Shown here one piece after another: positions 44,207 through 55,862 of a stretch of DNA of 64,000 nt. The notes below the pieces were generated by a model that was given only the letters and a program-made list of their open reading frames with translations, made no database searches and was not told where the DNA came from. Source of the DNA: Prochlorococcus sp. AG-402-A04 (GTDB lineage: Bacteria > Cyanobacteriota > Cyanobacteriia > PCC-6307 > Cyanobiaceae). A program made the translations under genes and the position numbers. The stretch covers positions 1 through 64,000 of the forward strand of contig QCHG01000005.1 in assembly GCA_003278045.1 (NCBI GenBank), in the 5' to 3' direction. How positions within the stretch are numbered: the first letter of the stretch is position 1; each line of letters starts with the position of its first letter.

Positions 44207-45112
44207 TTGTCTGAATTAATAGAAGTTTTAACTAAAGATGGCAGTTACTCTTTAAGAAGTGCGTTTTTTCAAGAGAACTTCCATAGTTTATTAGGCGCAT
44301 TGGAGGAAACAAAGTTAAAGTTTACTGCTACTTCTAATTTGCAAAGATTTAAGGGTAAATCTCTAAATGTTTTGGATATATGTTTTGGTTTAGGATACAA
44401 TTCCGCTTCATTATTAGATGAATTAATTAAACAAAAATCGTATTTAAATTTGTATGCGTTGGAGATTGATAAAAAGCCTCTTGAATATTCGCTTAGAAAT
44501 GAATCTTTCCTTAAATTATGGGCTCCAAAAGTCAGAACAATATTTGAATCATTGTATCGTAAAGATTACTTTGAGGATCAATTTTTCAAATGCAGTGTTT
44601 TGTGGGGTGATGCTAGAGAAAAAATCAAAATTATTCCTTCATCTGTTAAATTTGACCTGATTTATTTAGATGGTTTTTCACCTCAAAAATGCCCACAAAT
44701 ATGGACAATTGAATTTTTATCTAAAGTCACAGAAAATCTTAATTCTCAGGGTTATTTAATAACTTATTCTTCTTCAGCGGCAGTAAGAAAAACTTTAAGA
44801 AATCTTGGATTAGAAATTTTTACTATTAAGCCAAGTTTCAATAACAGAACTTTATGGAGTCAGGGAACTGTCGCAATATCAAAATTTGATAAGAATAAAT
44901 TGAAACATAATTTCAATTTTGAAAAGTTATCTTTAATGGAAGAGGAACATCTGCTGACTAAAGCTAGTATTCCATATAGAGATCAAGATTTAAACTCAAG
45001 TAAAGACGATATAATCAAAAGAAGATTAGATGAGCAATTGTTCTCGAATCTATTATCTACAAAAAAATGGAGAGAGAAGTGGGGAATGACGAAGTTATCC
45101 GTTAAGAGTTAG
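44207..45112 (+). CDS. MnmC-N-like (Methyltransf_30/DUF752) methyltransferase
   Basis: The SAM loop NVLDICFGLGYNSASLLDEL (about residues 53-72) and FDLIYLDGFSPQKCPQIWT with YLITYSSSAAVRKTLRNLGL identify the methyltransferase domain of MnmC, without the FAD oxidase half. In E. coli that domain finishes mnm5s2U at tRNA position 34. The stand-alone cyanobacterial form probably modifies tRNA too, but this is inferred. The start is TTG, 12 bp after aroA. Confidence 0.85.
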   Translation: MSELIEVLTKDGSYSLRSAFFQENFHSLLGALEETKLKFTATSNLQRFKGKSLNVLDICFGLGYNSASLLDELIKQKSYLNLYALEIDKKPLEYSLRNESFLKLWAPKVRTIFESLYRKDYFEDQFFKCSVLWGDAREKIKIIPSSVKFDLIYLDGFSPQKCPQIWTIEFLSKVTENLNSQGYLITYSSSAAVRKTLRNLGLEIFTIKPSFNNRTLWSQGTVAISKFDKNKLKHNFNFEKLSLMEEEHLLTKASIPYRDQDLNSSKDDIIKRRLDEQLFSNLLSTKKWREKWGMTKLSVKS

Positions 45113-45137
45113 ATTTAAATAAATATTCCAAATAAAC

Positions 45138-46487
45138 ATGTTAAGTGTTGCGATATTAGCTGCAGGCAAGGGCACTAGGATGGAGAGTTCATTGCCTAAA
45201 GTTTTACATAAAATTTCTGGTAAAAGTCTTCTTCAAAGAGTAATTGATTCATGTTTCGAATTAAAACCTGATCAAATTTTCGTAATTACTGGACACAAAT
45301 CAAAAGAAGTACAAAATTCGATCCCAAAAGATAAAAAAATTCATGTTGTTATTCAAGAACCTCAATTAGGAACAGGTCATGCTATCCAGGTCCTTTGTAG
45401 AGAAGTAAAAAAACATGAAGGGAACCTTTTAGTACTAAACGGCGATGTGCCACTCATTAGGCCTAGTACTCTAAAAAGGCTTTTATATTTACACGATTCA
45501 AAAAAAGCTGATGTTTCTTTAATTACTACAAAGAAAACAAATCCTCATGGATATGGCAGAGTTTTTTTGAAGGGGGATTTTATAGAGAGAATTGTTGAAG
45601 AAAAAGATTGCGATGATCTAGAAAGAGAAAATCCCTTAATAAATGCAGGTGTTTACTGTTTTAACTGGGGTAACTTGTCAGAAATAATTAATACCTTGCA
45701 AAGTAATAATAAACAAAAAGAAATTTACTTAACAGATACAGTATCTTTACTAGAAAATTCCTTAAGCCTCGAGGTAGAGGATAATGGAGAGCTTCAAGGA
45801 ATTAATAATAGAATTCAACTATCAGAATGCGAGGATAATATTCAGAATTCAATTAAAGAAAAGCATATGCTTAATGGTGTAACTTTTATAAATAAAGCAA
45901 GTTGTTCAATTAGTGAAGAGGCTGAAATTGGTAAGGATGTAACCATAGAGGCTAATACACATATAAGAGGGAATACCAAAATAAATGGTCATTGCATTAT
46001 CGGACCAAATACTTTTATTGAAAATTCTAATGTGGGATTAAATTGTGAAATTTCAAACTCTACTGTTTATGATTCTCAGATAATGGAAAATATTAAAATT
46101 GGCCCTTACAGCCATATAAGACCTAATTCCAAAATATCTTCCTTTAGCAAAATAGGTAATTTTGTTGAAATCAAAAATAGTCAATTAGAGGAAGAATCTA
46201 AAGTAAACCATTTAAGTTATATTGGCGATTCTATTATTGGAAGATCTACAAATATTGGAGCAGGCACTATTACTGCAAATTTTGATGGTCAGAAAAAACA
46301 TCAAACAAAAATTGGTAAAAATTCCAGTATTGGTGCAAATACAGTTTTTGTAGCACCAATAAATCTCGGAGAATCAGTTACAACAGGAGCTGGTTCAGTT
46401 ATCACAAAAGACTCCAAAGATAATTCATTGGCAATCTCAAGAAGTAAGCAAGTAAATATAGAAAATTGGGAAAGAAAGAAATCTTAA
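45138..46487 (+). CDS. glmU: UDP-GlcNAc pyrophosphorylase/GlcN-1-P acetyltransferase
   Basis: The 449-residue bifunctional enzyme has a uridyltransferase half starting [20 protein letters not shown] with [12 protein letters not shown] left-handed beta-helix acetyltransferase half (from about residue 250, many [LIV]GxxxxI hexads) contains [20 protein letters not shown]. It makes UDP-GlcNAc for the wall and envelope. It is third in the aroA run and convergent with murF, 1 bp apart. Confidence 0.96.
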   Translation: MLSVAILAAGKGTRMESSLPKVLHKISGKSLLQRVIDSCFELKPDQIFVITGHKSKEVQNSIPKDKKIHVVIQEPQLGTGHAIQVLCREVKKHEGNLLVLNGDVPLIRPSTLKRLLYLHDSKKADVSLITTKKTNPHGYGRVFLKGDFIERIVEEKDCDDLERENPLINAGVYCFNWGNLSEIINTLQSNNKQKEIYLTDTVSLLENSLSLEVEDNGELQGINNRIQLSECEDNIQNSIKEKHMLNGVTFINKASCSISEEAEIGKDVTIEANTHIRGNTKINGHCIIGPNTFIENSNVGLNCEISNSTVYDSQIMENIKIGPYSHIRPNSKISSFSKIGNFVEIKNSQLEEESKVNHLSYIGDSIIGRSTNIGAGTITANFDGQKKHQTKIGKNSSIGANTVFVAPINLGESVTTGAGSVITKDSKDNSLAISRSKQVNIENWERKKS

Positions 46488-46488
46488 T

Positions 46489-47862
46489 TTAATTGATTAA
46501 TTCAATAATTTTTTCAAGTTGCCAACTTCTGCTACCTTTTATAAGAATAGAATCACCTTTTTTTGTGGATTTGTTTATCTCTTTAGGTACATCTTTAATA
46601 TTATTTAAAACTAAAAATTTTTTCTTATCTTTTAAATAATTGGTATAAATTTTTTCATTTTTGTTATCGCAAATAAATAAACATTTTTTTATGTCTGAAT
46701 TATTTATTAAGTTGAATATTTCTTTATGATATTTTTCAGATTCTTCTCCTAATTCTTGCATACTTCCAAATATGAAAAATTTATTTCTCGGTTTTTCAAG
46801 CAGGTTTTTAATACATGCTTTTACTGACTCTGGCGAAGCATTATATGATTCATCATATATTGTTGTTTTTGCTGATTTAAGAATTTTATTCCTTCCGCCT
46901 AAAATTGCAAAATCAAATTTATTAAAATTTGCAAAATTAATGCCTAGCTGTTTGGCAACTGCATAAGCAAATAAGAAATTCGAAGCATTGTGAAATCCCT
47001 CAAGTGAAATTTCAAAGATATTTTCTTCAATTACGATTGTTTTATTCGAAGGATCATAAAATCCTCGCAGATTATTATCTTTCTTGAAACTCTCCTTTTT
47101 ATTTTCTATATTTAATAGGTTTACTTTTATAATTCTACCTTTCCAAACTTCTTTTAAAGTTTTTTCTAAGAATGGATCATTTGCTGGAATTATTACAACT
47201 CCTTCGGGATTTAAGTACTTACTAATTTCACACTTTGCATAAGTAATATTTTTTTTTGAACCTAACAATCCAATATGAGCCGTGCCAATGTTAGTAATAA
47301 CTGCAATATCGGGTTCACTATATTTAGATAAATTCTCGATCTGTCCAAGACCTCTCATCCCCATCTCAAGAACTAAAGCTTTATCCTCTATATCTGCAGC
47401 AAGAATAGTGAGACCAACTCCAATCTCATTATTGAAATTTGCATGAGATAATTTAATTCTTCCAAGTTTATTTAAAACTCCACCAATCATTTCTTTTGTT
47501 GTTGTTTTACCCACTGAACCGGTTATTGCGACAATAGGGACATTTAATTTTTTTCTTTTTAGCAATGCTAATTTTTGAAATGCCTCTAATGTGTCATTTA
47601 CAACCCAATAAGGAAAATTACTAGGAAGTAATCTCTGCATACCTTTTTTTATTACTACTGATTTAACTCCCTTATCTAAAACATTTGGAAGGAAACTATG
47701 TCCATCAAAATTTTTACCCTCTATAGCTATAAAAAGATCATTTTTTAATAAAGTTCTACTATCAATACTTATATTTTTAAAATTTAAAAAATCTCTTTTC
47801 CCATTGCTCAGATTTTTAATATCCCCTAAAACATTGTTTAATTCTGATAAAGAGAATTCCAT
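46489..47862 (-). CDS. murF: UDP-MurNAc-tripeptide-D-Ala-D-Ala ligase
   Basis: The 457 residues include the ATP loop VAITGSVGKTTTKEMIGGVL, the NFNNEIGVGLTIL substrate motif, EMGMRGLGQIENLSK and the late YNASPESVKACIKNLL. It adds D-Ala-D-Ala in peptidoglycan synthesis. A short 12-bp gap separates it from the upstream glgA gene, so the two may be co-transcribed despite different pathways. Confidence 0.95.
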   Translation of the reverse strand: MEFSLSELNNVLGDIKNLSNGKRDFLNFKNISIDSRTLLKNDLFIAIEGKNFDGHSFLPNVLDKGVKSVVIKKGMQRLLPSNFPYWVVNDTLEAFQKLALLKRKKLNVPIVAITGSVGKTTTKEMIGGVLNKLGRIKLSHANFNNEIGVGLTILAADIEDKALVLEMGMRGLGQIENLSKYSEPDIAVITNIGTAHIGLLGSKKNITYAKCEISKYLNPEGVVIIPANDPFLEKTLKEVWKGRIIKVNLLNIENKKESFKKDNNLRGFYDPSNKTIVIEENIFEISLEGFHNASNFLFAYAVAKQLGINFANFNKFDFAILGGRNKILKSAKTTIYDESYNASPESVKACIKNLLEKPRNKFFIFGSMQELGEESEKYHKEIFNLINNSDIKKCLFICDNKNEKIYTNYLKDKKKFLVLNNIKDVPKEINKSTKKGDSILIKGSRSWQLEKIIELIN

Positions 47863-47874
47863 TAAAAAATTAAG

Positions 47875-49326
47875 TCATACTTTTTTTAAAGATGGATCAG
47901 CCGATTGTCCGTAAGAGAATTTTTCAACTTCAGCAAAATCTGGAGATGGTTCTTTAATTCCACAAACATCTTTATACATAATTTCGTATTCGAGAGCGGA
48001 TCTTTGCCAACTAAACTCTTGGCTCATTGCTCTTTTTTGCAATAGTTCCCAACTATCTTTATGCCTAAAGGCCTCCCAAGACCTTACTAAAGATGTATAG
48101 AAATCTATAGGTTCAAAGCGATCGAAGCAAAAACCAGTGCCACTATTATTTTCTGGATCATGAGGCAAAACTGTATCAACTAAACCTCCTACTCGCCTTA
48201 CTATTGGAATAGAACCATATCTCATAGCAAGTAGTTGACTAATCCCACAAGGTTCGAATCTACTTGGCATTAAAAACGCATCAGAGCCACCATATATAAG
48301 TCTTGATAAAGAATCATCATAAGTAAGAAATACAGAAAATCTTCCTGGGTAATCTAATGCAAGTTGCCATAATCCAGACTCTAAATATCTATCACCAGTC
48401 CCTAAAACAACTATTTGCGAATCTGTATATGCTAAAAGTCTTCTTGAAACTTGTAGAAGTAAGTCAACCCCTTTCTGATCAACTAACCTACTGACCATAC
48501 CTAAAAGATATTTTTTAGGATTAACTTCGAGACCCATTTCTCTCTGCAAAATTTTTTTATTTTCTAGCCTATTTTCTAAATTCTTAATACTAAATTTTGC
48601 AGGTAAAATTGGGTCTTTGGCAGGATTCCATTCATCAAGATCTATGCCATTAAGAATTCCCCTTAATTTACCTGAAATGTAATTGAGTAATCCTTCAAGG
48701 CTTTCCCCATATTCATGGGTTTTAATTTCATCTGCATAAGTCGGAGAAACAGCATTGACCCTATCTGCGTACAACATTGCCGCAGCCATTGTGTGGTCTC
48801 CATGCATATACCAAGGACACCAAGTCATTTTTTCAAGTTTCCATCTCCAAGGGCCTTGGTATTTTAAATTATGAATTGTGAAGACAGTACTAATTTCTGG
48901 GTCCTGATGCATCCACACAGGAATCATGCCAGTGTGCCAATCATGGCAATGGAGAACTTGAGGTTTCCAACAATTCCAGGCAAATTCTGCAGTGGCACTT
49001 GCAAAAAATGTAAAGCGCCAGTCCTCATTTTCGCCTCCGTATATTTGGTCAGAGTCAAATGTTGGATGGCCCACTAGATAAATCACATAATTATGAATGG
49101 GATGTTTTGCTTCATATACAGCGAAATCAGTCCCCATTGTATTTGCTCTAAAGATTGGTTCATTAGATACCTCTAAAAGACTCCACAATTTTCCATATCC
49201 TGGAATTATTACCCTTACATCGTGACCAAGTTTTATCAAAGATGGTGGTAAAGAACCAACCACATCTCCCATGCCTCCAACTTTGATCATTGGAGCACAT
49301 TCAGCAGCGGCAAGAAGAATTCTCAT
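47875..49326 (-). CDS. glgA: Glycogen synthase (ADP-glucose type)
   Basis: The 483 residues begin [20 protein letters not shown], containing the ADP-glucose-binding KxGGMGDV motif. They also carry [33 protein letters not shown] and [20 protein letters not shown]. It is a GT5 enzyme that extends glycogen chains, a carbon store for the night. No other glg genes lie nearby. Confidence 0.97.
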   Translation of the reverse strand: MRILLAAAECAPMIKVGGMGDVVGSLPPSLIKLGHDVRVIIPGYGKLWSLLEVSNEPIFRANTMGTDFAVYEAKHPIHNYVIYLVGHPTFDSDQIYGGENEDWRFTFFASATAEFAWNCWKPQVLHCHDWHTGMIPVWMHQDPEISTVFTIHNLKYQGPWRWKLEKMTWCPWYMHGDHTMAAAMLYADRVNAVSPTYADEIKTHEYGESLEGLLNYISGKLRGILNGIDLDEWNPAKDPILPAKFSIKNLENRLENKKILQREMGLEVNPKKYLLGMVSRLVDQKGVDLLLQVSRRLLAYTDSQIVVLGTGDRYLESGLWQLALDYPGRFSVFLTYDDSLSRLIYGGSDAFLMPSRFEPCGISQLLAMRYGSIPIVRRVGGLVDTVLPHDPENNSGTGFCFDRFEPIDFYTSLVRSWEAFRHKDSWELLQKRAMSQEFSWQRSALEYEIMYKDVCGIKEPSPDFAEVEKFSYGQSADPSLKKV

Positions 49327-49361
49327 TGATAATTATTTAAAAAGTTCTTTTGAAAAATAAA

Positions 49362-50219
49362 CTAGGGTGTCCATTTAAAGTCAGAAAAGTCTGGTGGACG
49401 CTTTTCAAGAAAGGCATCTCTACCTTCTTGAGCTTCTTCAGTCGAATAGAATAATTGAGTTGTGTATCCAGATAATTCTTGAATACCAGCAATCCCATCA
49501 TTCTCCGCATTGAATGAAGCTTTAAGAATACGAATAGCAGTTGGACTATTTCGTAAAATCTCTCTTGCCCAGATTACACCCTCAGCTTCTAATTCTTCAA
49601 TCTTTGTAATTGCATTTATCAAGCCCATCTTAAGAGCTTCCTTAGAATTATATTTTCTACATAAAAACCAAATTTCTTTTGCTTTTCTTTGACCAACAAG
49701 TCTTGCTAAATAACTCGATCCAAAACCGGCATCAAAACTACCAACTCTTGGGCCTGTTTGACCAAATATTGCATTTTCAGAGGCGATACTGAGATCACAA
49801 ATTAAATGAAGTACCTGGCCTCCTCCAATTGCAAAACCAGGAACTAAGGCAATAACCACTTTAGGCAAACTTCTTATTAATCTTTGAAGTTCAAGTACAT
49901 TTAATCTCTGCTTCCCTTCATCATTTTTATATCCATTTTCACCTCTTACACTCTGATCACCTCCAGAGCAAAAAGAATGAATACCTTTCTTATCAGGTCC
50001 CGCACCTGTAAAGAGAACTACGCCAATAGTTTCATCATTTCTTACTATATTGAATGCGTTAATGAGTTCATCTATAGTTTGTGGCCTAAATGCATTTCTT
50101 TTTTCAGGCCGATTAATCGCAATTCTCGCAATTCCCTCATCTGATTTGTGAAACAATATATCCTCATAGGATTTACATTCTGACCAATTTAAAATTGTTT
50201 TACCAGGTAATACTTTCAT
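49362..50219 (-). CDS. menB: 1,4-dihydroxy-2-naphthoyl-CoA synthase
   Basis: This 285-residue crotonase-fold enzyme has [54 protein letters not shown] and [20 protein letters not shown], all typical of MenB, including the Asp near FDAG. It closes the naphthoate ring in phylloquinone synthesis for photosystem I. It follows menD by 35 bp in the same orientation. Confidence 0.96.
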   Translation of the reverse strand: MKVLPGKTILNWSECKSYEDILFHKSDEGIARIAINRPEKRNAFRPQTIDELINAFNIVRNDETIGVVLFTGAGPDKKGIHSFCSGGDQSVRGENGYKNDEGKQRLNVLELQRLIRSLPKVVIALVPGFAIGGGQVLHLICDLSIASENAIFGQTGPRVGSFDAGFGSSYLARLVGQRKAKEIWFLCRKYNSKEALKMGLINAITKIEELEAEGVIWAREILRNSPTAIRILKASFNAENDGIAGIQELSGYTTQLFYSTEEAQEGRDAFLEKRPPDFSDFKWTP

Positions 50220-50254
50220 GAAACCTAATTATTCAAAGATAGAAAATGATAAAT

Positions 50255-52018
50255 TTAACTGCCAATTATTTTTTCTAGCAGGGCATTTTTTTCACAAATT
50301 TCATTTTCCGGATCAATATCAACTTTAATTATTACAGATTTCTGGATAGAAATGCTCCAATCGAAAGCCTCTCGTAATTTTTTAAAATTTGTCACATTTC
50401 TAAAGTTTACTTGATAGCCCTCTGCGAGTTTTGGCCAGTTTATTTCTTTTGGCATAAGAAAAAGTTTTTTTAATTCATCTCCTTTTAAATTTTCTTTATA
50501 AATACGATTAAATATATTTCCGCCATTATTATTTATCAAAAGAATTGTTAAATTCATATCAATTGAATTTTCAATCAGCCAACCGTTTATATCATGAATA
50601 AAAGACAAATCTCCAGTCACAAGAAGTAGAGGATTTTTAATTCTAGAAATACCTAATGCAAGCGATAAAGTACCATCTATGCCCGAAGCTCCTCTAAAGC
50701 TGAAACAATTTCTTGTTAAAGTACCATTCTCAGAAAATGTAAGCCAATCTCTAATCGGGCTACTCGCCGAGAGCATTATAGGATTTTTAGCTGGCCATAT
50801 TTTTGGGACAAGATTTGCAAGCTTATACTCAGTAATTTGATTATCTTGAGTAATATTCTCTTTTAAAATTACTTTAATCTGCTCGCCTTTCTTTATTAAA
50901 TCTAGAGCCATCGGAGTAAGAGACTTTCTATTTTTTCTATTAATTGATAATTCTTCAAACAATAGAGCAGTAAAATTTGATAACCCAAAATCATATTCAA
51001 ATGATTTTTTTATTGGGTCCAATTTTCTATAGTTTTTTTCTTTTATAAGAATTTGTATCCCTTCGAATGTTTTTAAAAACTTCTCTAAATCAATTGAGGA
51101 TGACATAGGACCAAGCCTCAAAAGTTGACGACAATTAATTAAATTATTATTTTTTCTTAAAACTAATTCCCAATTCAAAACTAATCCTCTCAAATCAGAA
51201 TAAACCCCTGAAACAGGATCAGCAAATACTGGCCAACCAGTAATTTCTTGTAATTGCCCTAAAGATTTATTAAAAGAATTTAAATCATTTATGGAACCTT
51301 GATAGGGACCTACCAAAATAACGCCAGATTCATCTAAATTTAAACTTTTTAAAATTTCTAAGAATTTGTTTTTATCAGACTTTATTTCAATTTCCTGAAA
51401 TGTATATTTTTTCTTTAAATAAATCCTCTCAAAAACCTCTAAAACATTTTTTTTATTCATAAATGAAATACCTAAAGGCTTATCAATAGGAATATTTAAA
51501 TGAATAGGACCAGGGAAGGTTGATATTTGTTTCTCAGTAATTCGAACTAAATTTAAAATTTCATTTTCTTGTGTTTCATGAAGTCCATTTAAATTTGTAC
51601 TTAAAACTCTTCTGCAAACTGAACTCAAAAATTCTTCTTGATTTACTGTTTGATTAGCGCCACAATCTTTTAATCTTAAGGGTCTATCAGCAGTAAGAAA
51701 TATAATGCCTTTACAAGATCGGTCTGCCTCTACTGCTGCTGGCATTAAATTACTTACGGCAGTCCCAGAAGTAGTAATGACTAAACAAAGATTACCTGAT
51801 GCAGTAGAAATTCCAAGAGAGTGGAATCCCGCAGATCTTTCATCAATTGAATTAAAAATATTTACCAGTCCTAGTTTATTTAATTCTCCAGCAGCTATTG
51901 CTAGAGGTGCTGATCTACTACCAGGACATATTATTAAATTTTGAACTCCAATTTTTATAAGAAGATTCAAAAGTTGTAAACTTCTAAGAAAATTTTTGCA
52001 TTCAATAGATGATGTCAT
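50255..52018 (-). CDS. menD: MenD, SEPHCHC synthase
   Basis: This 587-residue thiamine-diphosphate enzyme has [20 protein letters not shown], the ThDP Glu region [36 protein letters not shown] and the C-terminal cofactor motif [15 protein letters not shown] with INNNGGNIF. It joins isochorismate and 2-oxoglutarate in the phylloquinone route. It forms a two-gene unit with menB. Confidence 0.96.
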   Translation of the reverse strand: MTSSIECKNFLRSLQLLNLLIKIGVQNLIICPGSRSAPLAIAAGELNKLGLVNIFNSIDERSAGFHSLGISTASGNLCLVITTSGTAVSNLMPAAVEADRSCKGIIFLTADRPLRLKDCGANQTVNQEEFLSSVCRRVLSTNLNGLHETQENEILNLVRITEKQISTFPGPIHLNIPIDKPLGISFMNKKNVLEVFERIYLKKKYTFQEIEIKSDKNKFLEILKSLNLDESGVILVGPYQGSINDLNSFNKSLGQLQEITGWPVFADPVSGVYSDLRGLVLNWELVLRKNNNLINCRQLLRLGPMSSSIDLEKFLKTFEGIQILIKEKNYRKLDPIKKSFEYDFGLSNFTALLFEELSINRKNRKSLTPMALDLIKKGEQIKVILKENITQDNQITEYKLANLVPKIWPAKNPIMLSASSPIRDWLTFSENGTLTRNCFSFRGASGIDGTLSLALGISRIKNPLLLVTGDLSFIHDINGWLIENSIDMNLTILLINNNGGNIFNRIYKENLKGDELKKLFLMPKEINWPKLAEGYQVNFRNVTNFKKLREAFDWSISIQKSVIIKVDIDPENEICEKNALLEKIIGS

Positions 52019-52068
52019 AATTTATATAAATGCTTTGGGATTTTCCTTATAACTGAATTAAATAAAAC

Positions 52069-52653
52069 ATGTCTACAACTCAAGAAAAAAGAAATTCAAT
52101 ACTAAAGGATTTTAAAAATCTTTTAATCTGGATATCTATTGCTTTAATTATACGATGGCAGGTTATAGAGCCAAGATGGATCCCATCAGGTTCAATGCTT
52201 CCAACTCTTCAAATACAAGATAAAATTCTTGTTGAGAAAGTAACCCCCAAAATCACGTCCAAATCAAATCTTACAAAATTAAAAAATAAAATAGTTGTTT
52301 TTAACGTTCCTGAACAATTAATTAATGCTGGTTATGAAGCAGACACTGCACTAATAAAAAGAGTAATTGGGATACCTGGAGACAAGGTAGAAGTAAGAGA
52401 CGGTAACCTTTACTTAAATGATATCGCTCAAAAAAATTACGTTTTTGACAAAAACATTAATTACTCTATAGGGCCTTTTATTGTCCCAGAAGAGTCATTA
52501 TGGGTAATGGGAGATAATAGAAATAACAGTATGGACTCACATATTTGGGGATTTTTACCCTATGAAAAGGTTATTGGTAAAGCTATTTTTAGATATTGGC
52601 CGATTAATAAAATTGGACCTATTCGGTTCCCTGCCCTTAATAATTTAGATTAA
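52069..52653 (+). CDS. lepB: Signal peptidase I
   Basis: The 194-residue type I peptidase has one N-terminal membrane anchor (about residues 16-30), the Ser nucleophile at 42 in WIPSGSMLPTL, the general-base Lys97 in DTALIKRVIGIPGD, and VMGDNRNNSMDSHIWGFLP. It removes signal peptides of exported and lumenal proteins. It is divergent from menD, 50 bp apart. Confidence 0.95.
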   Translation: MSTTQEKRNSILKDFKNLLIWISIALIIRWQVIEPRWIPSGSMLPTLQIQDKILVEKVTPKITSKSNLTKLKNKIVVFNVPEQLINAGYEADTALIKRVIGIPGDKVEVRDGNLYLNDIAQKNYVFDKNINYSIGPFIVPEESLWVMGDNRNNSMDSHIWGFLPYEKVIGKAIFRYWPINKIGPIRFPALNNLD

Positions 52654-52698
52654 TGGGTACGTGATGTTGTAGGGTTTTTATATCTTGAAATTGTAGAA

Positions 52699-53037
52699 AT
52701 GTTTAATCCAGAATTTCTTGCTACTGAAAATAATGATCCAAACGATGAGAATGATTTAATCCAATATTTACAAAAACAATCTCCAGAAGTTTTGCAAAGA
52801 GTAGCAAAATCAGCTAGTGAAGATATTCAAGAAATTATTAGACATAATGTTCAAGGTCTTCTTGGAATGCTTCCTTCAGATCAATTTGATGTAAAAATAA
52901 CATCTTCAAAAGACAACATTGCTAATTTATTATCTTCTGCAATGATGACAGGATATTTCTTAAGACAAATGGAGCAAAGAAAAGAGCTGGAACAAACTCT
53001 TAAAAATGATGAAAATATGTCTATTGAAGAACAATAG
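52699..53037 (+). CDS. DUF760 family protein
   Basis: The 112 residues hold LIQYLQKQSPEVLQRVAKSA and IIRHNVQGLLGMLPSDQFDV, with MTGYFLRQMEQRKELE, the signature of the cyanobacterial and plastid DUF760 family. It is all-helical and soluble, of unknown function; some plant members bind proteases or regulators. It follows lepB by 45 bp and ends 3 bp before a convergent gene. Confidence 0.85.
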   Translation: MFNPEFLATENNDPNDENDLIQYLQKQSPEVLQRVAKSASEDIQEIIRHNVQGLLGMLPSDQFDVKITSSKDNIANLLSSAMMTGYFLRQMEQRKELEQTLKNDENMSIEEQ

Positions 53038-53040
53038 TTT

Positions 53041-54207
53041 TTAAAGATTTACTTCTTCAGGAATTATTCCTAGTTCAAATAACTTTTTATATAAACTCAT
53101 CAAAAATTTATTATCCTCAGGAAGTTTATCCCATTTTTGGGAATTAATTTCATTAATTAATTTTTGACAATCTTCTATTGTAAATTTTATTGGTGCCGTA
53201 AAATGAGCTGGAATCAAATATTCCATATCTTTAAAAGACTTGATATCTTCTAACCATTTAAGTAAAACTTCTTTTGAACGCGGAAAAATTAATTTCTGTA
53301 AAACTGGGGCAACTTGAATCTTAGGAGCATCTTTACCCATTATTTCAGCAAGAGAGGATTCCCAATCTTCGTTCCATAAAAAAGGATAAATACCGAAATG
53401 AGATCTCCAATTTCTAAGATCTTTTTTGAATGAATACTTAAATATATTTTTTAAAGGTGGAATATTTAATTTACCTGGTTTCAAAAAAGATGAAAATAAG
53501 ACCAACCTTTTCCATCCTTTTTCTCTGTGTTCGATGGAGTCAATCAAAGGTTCATCTCCTCTCTCTCTAGAATGAAAAAGAAGCGGAGTAGGATCAAAAT
53601 CAAATATCTCAGGTGGTATGGAGTCTATTCCAACTAATGCGTCTGTTACATGAAGAGTGTTCGTGGGATAATGGAAACAGCTTATCTCCTGGTATCTTCC
53701 AAGTCCTAAATTCAGTGGGCCTAGTGAAGACCATTTAAAGGAGTTTGTATGTGGAGTACCTTCCTCAAACAGTATTCTCGATCTTTTTGATGGAATTCCT
53801 AAAAAATCTAGTGGTAGATTAATGGGGAAACTCCATTGTCCAGGACAAAGCCAAATTTCTGCATCTTTAAAAATTCTTGAAAGAGCTGGTAGCCCGATTT
53901 TATGTTCGAGTCCAGAGGCACTCGGTAGAATTATTGTTTTTACGTTGCCTTGAATCTTAATTAGTTTTTCTAACTCATTTATTAATTCTTTTGTCGGAGG
54001 CAGTGGATTTATTAGCATCAATCCATTATCAACCTTAATTACTGTCATTCTTATTGGAACTGCAACATAATAAAGTCCCTGTATTTGTTCCAAGGACCAT
54101 ATTTGATCAGGAATTAATTCTCTTAAAATTGTTTTCTTTTTCCCATAAGGATATAAGGGGAATAATGGCCACCAATTCCATTTTTTATTTAAAGTTTCTT
54201 CCACCAC
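53041..54207 (-). CDS. DUF4336 family protein (metallo-beta-lactamase-like)
   Basis: The 388 residues fit DUF4336: IWSLEQIQGLYYVAVPIRMT, LINPLPPTKELINELEK, IILPSASGLEHKIGLPAL and EISCFHYPTNTLHVTDALVG, with ERGDEPLIDSIEHREKGWKR. The order of strands and His/Asp sites suggests a diverged metallo-beta-lactamase fold, but a full HxHxDH metal site is not visible. The start is GTG, overlapping the permease stop. Confidence 0.75.
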   Translation of the reverse strand: MVEETLNKKWNWWPLFPLYPYGKKKTILRELIPDQIWSLEQIQGLYYVAVPIRMTVIKVDNGLMLINPLPPTKELINELEKLIKIQGNVKTIILPSASGLEHKIGLPALSRIFKDAEIWLCPGQWSFPINLPLDFLGIPSKRSRILFEEGTPHTNSFKWSSLGPLNLGLGRYQEISCFHYPTNTLHVTDALVGIDSIPPEIFDFDPTPLLFHSRERGDEPLIDSIEHREKGWKRLVLFSSFLKPGKLNIPPLKNIFKYSFKKDLRNWRSHFGIYPFLWNEDWESSLAEIMGKDAPKIQVAPVLQKLIFPRSKEVLLKWLEDIKSFKDMEYLIPAHFTAPIKFTIEDCQKLINEINSQKWDKLPEDNKFLMSLYKKLFELGIIPEEVNL

Positions 54208-55082
54208 TATAATTTGTACCCAGCAAATAATTTCTTTAGCTTAAATATTCCGTATCTTGGGGCGAATAAAAAGGCAAATAAAAATATAAAAGTTTGCGCC
54301 AAGACAATTGATCCACCTGTTTCAAGATCAAACCAAAAACTAACATAGATTCCTATAAGGCTTGAGATAATTGCACTTAGTACTGAAATTACTGTCATGT
54401 TATCAAACTTATCCGTAAGTAAATATGCTGTAGCCCCTGGTGTAATCAACATTGCAACTACCAAAATAATACCAACAGACTGCAAGCCCACAACAGCTGC
54501 CAAAGATAAGCATGTGAGGAGTAAATAATGAAGAAAAAACACGTTAATTCCTACAGTTTTTGCATGCCTAGGATCAAAACAATAAAGCATTAAATCTTTT
54601 CTAAAAATTGATAAAAGGATTACTACCAATAAAGAAATGAATATGGTTTGTTTTACATCTGAAAGTGATATTCCTAATGGACTGCCAAAAAGAATTGAGT
54701 GTAGATCAATATTACTCTTAATCTTAGAAACCAATACGATTCCGAGAGCGAAAAATCCAGTAAATACCAACCCAATAACAGTATCCTCCTTAATCCTAGA
54801 TTTCTGCTTAATAAACCCTATCAATGCGACAGAACCAACTCCAAAAATAAATGCCCCTAATGAGAAAGGAAGACCTAATGCATAAGCAACCACAACACCA
54901 GGCATTACTGAATGTGACACAGCATCTCCCATTAAAGCCCATCCTTTAAGAGTTAAATAACTAGATAGGAAACCACAAACAGCTGCTACTAATGAACTCA
55001 TAAGAAGTGCTTTTCTCATAAAGCCATGAGTTAATGGATCTGTTATGAATGAATCTAAAGTTAAAAAAGAACAGAGCTCCAT
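54207..55082 (-). CDS. mntB: Manganese/zinc ABC transporter permease
   Basis: This 291-residue ABC-3 permease has about eight helices, ALMGDAVSHSVMPGVVVAYA and VVGLQSVGIILVVAMLITPG being the family motifs. The binding protein upstream suggests Mn2+ as the substrate. It lies 12 bp after the ATPase gene, so the three genes form one operon. Confidence 0.88.
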   Translation of the reverse strand: MELCSFLTLDSFITDPLTHGFMRKALLMSSLVAAVCGFLSSYLTLKGWALMGDAVSHSVMPGVVVAYALGLPFSLGAFIFGVGSVALIGFIKQKSRIKEDTVIGLVFTGFFALGIVLVSKIKSNIDLHSILFGSPLGISLSDVKQTIFISLLVVILLSIFRKDLMLYCFDPRHAKTVGINVFFLHYLLLTCLSLAAVVGLQSVGIILVVAMLITPGATAYLLTDKFDNMTVISVLSAIISSLIGIYVSFWFDLETGGSIVLAQTFIFLFAFLFAPRYGIFKLKKLFAGYKL

Positions 55083-55094
55083 ATAATTTAAAAT

Positions 55095-55859
55095 TTAGGA
55101 TTCTGGTCCAAACAAGAAATCAGGTGAAATCCCTCCAAAAGTAGTTGTAATATTTTCAGGAGTAAACACTTCAGAGGTCTCGCCATAAGCTACAACAGTT
55201 TTATTTATTAAAAGAACCAAATCACAAAATTCACGGACATGAATCATATCATGCGTCGATAATAATATAGTTTTTCCCTCATTTTTAAATTGAATAAATA
55301 ATTCCGAGATAAGTTTCTCAGTTCTTATATCAACACCTGAAAAAGGCTCATCAAGAAGTAATATTGACGCTCTTTGCGCAATTGCTCTAGCTAAAAAAGT
55401 TCGTTTTCGCTGTCCTCCAGATAAGTTACCAATAGGAGTAGACAAATGATCAGTAAGATCAACTCTCTCAATAGCATCTTTAACCGCCTGAACATCCGAC
55501 TCTCTAGGACACCTAAAAATATTCATCGAACCATATCTTCCCATCATCACTACATCCCAAACACTTATTGGAAATTGACTATCAATTCCCTCATTTTGAG
55601 GGACATAAGCAATTGTCTGATCTTTTTGAGCAGATCTTACAGACTCTCCATTTATTCTAATTTTTCCCTTGGAAATATTTACAAAACCAGTTAAAGCATT
55701 AAAAAAAGTTGTTTTACCAGCCCCGTTCATCCCTACTAACCCGCAGATCTGCCCAGGTTTCAATCTTAAATTAGCATCATACAAAGCTACCTTACCGTTA
55801 TAGTCTACGCAGATATTCTCTGCATCAATCCTAAAGTTTTGATAATTGATTGTTTCCAT
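55095..55859 (-). CDS. mntA: Manganese/zinc ABC transporter ATPase
   Basis: The 254 residues contain Walker A LVGMNGAGKTT (about 41-51), the signature NLSGGQRKRTFLARAIAQ and Walker B ASILLLDEPFSGVD, with the switch His in LLSTHDM. It powers metal import with the permease and binding protein. It is 3 bp from the binding-protein gene. Confidence 0.9.
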   Translation of the reverse strand: METINYQNFRIDAENICVDYNGKVALYDANLRLKPGQICGLVGMNGAGKTTFFNALTGFVNISKGKIRINGESVRSAQKDQTIAYVPQNEGIDSQFPISVWDVVMMGRYGSMNIFRCPRESDVQAVKDAIERVDLTDHLSTPIGNLSGGQRKRTFLARAIAQRASILLLDEPFSGVDIRTEKLISELFIQFKNEGKTILLSTHDMIHVREFCDLVLLINKTVVAYGETSEVFTPENITTTFGGISPDFLFGPES

Positions 55860-55862
55860 AAT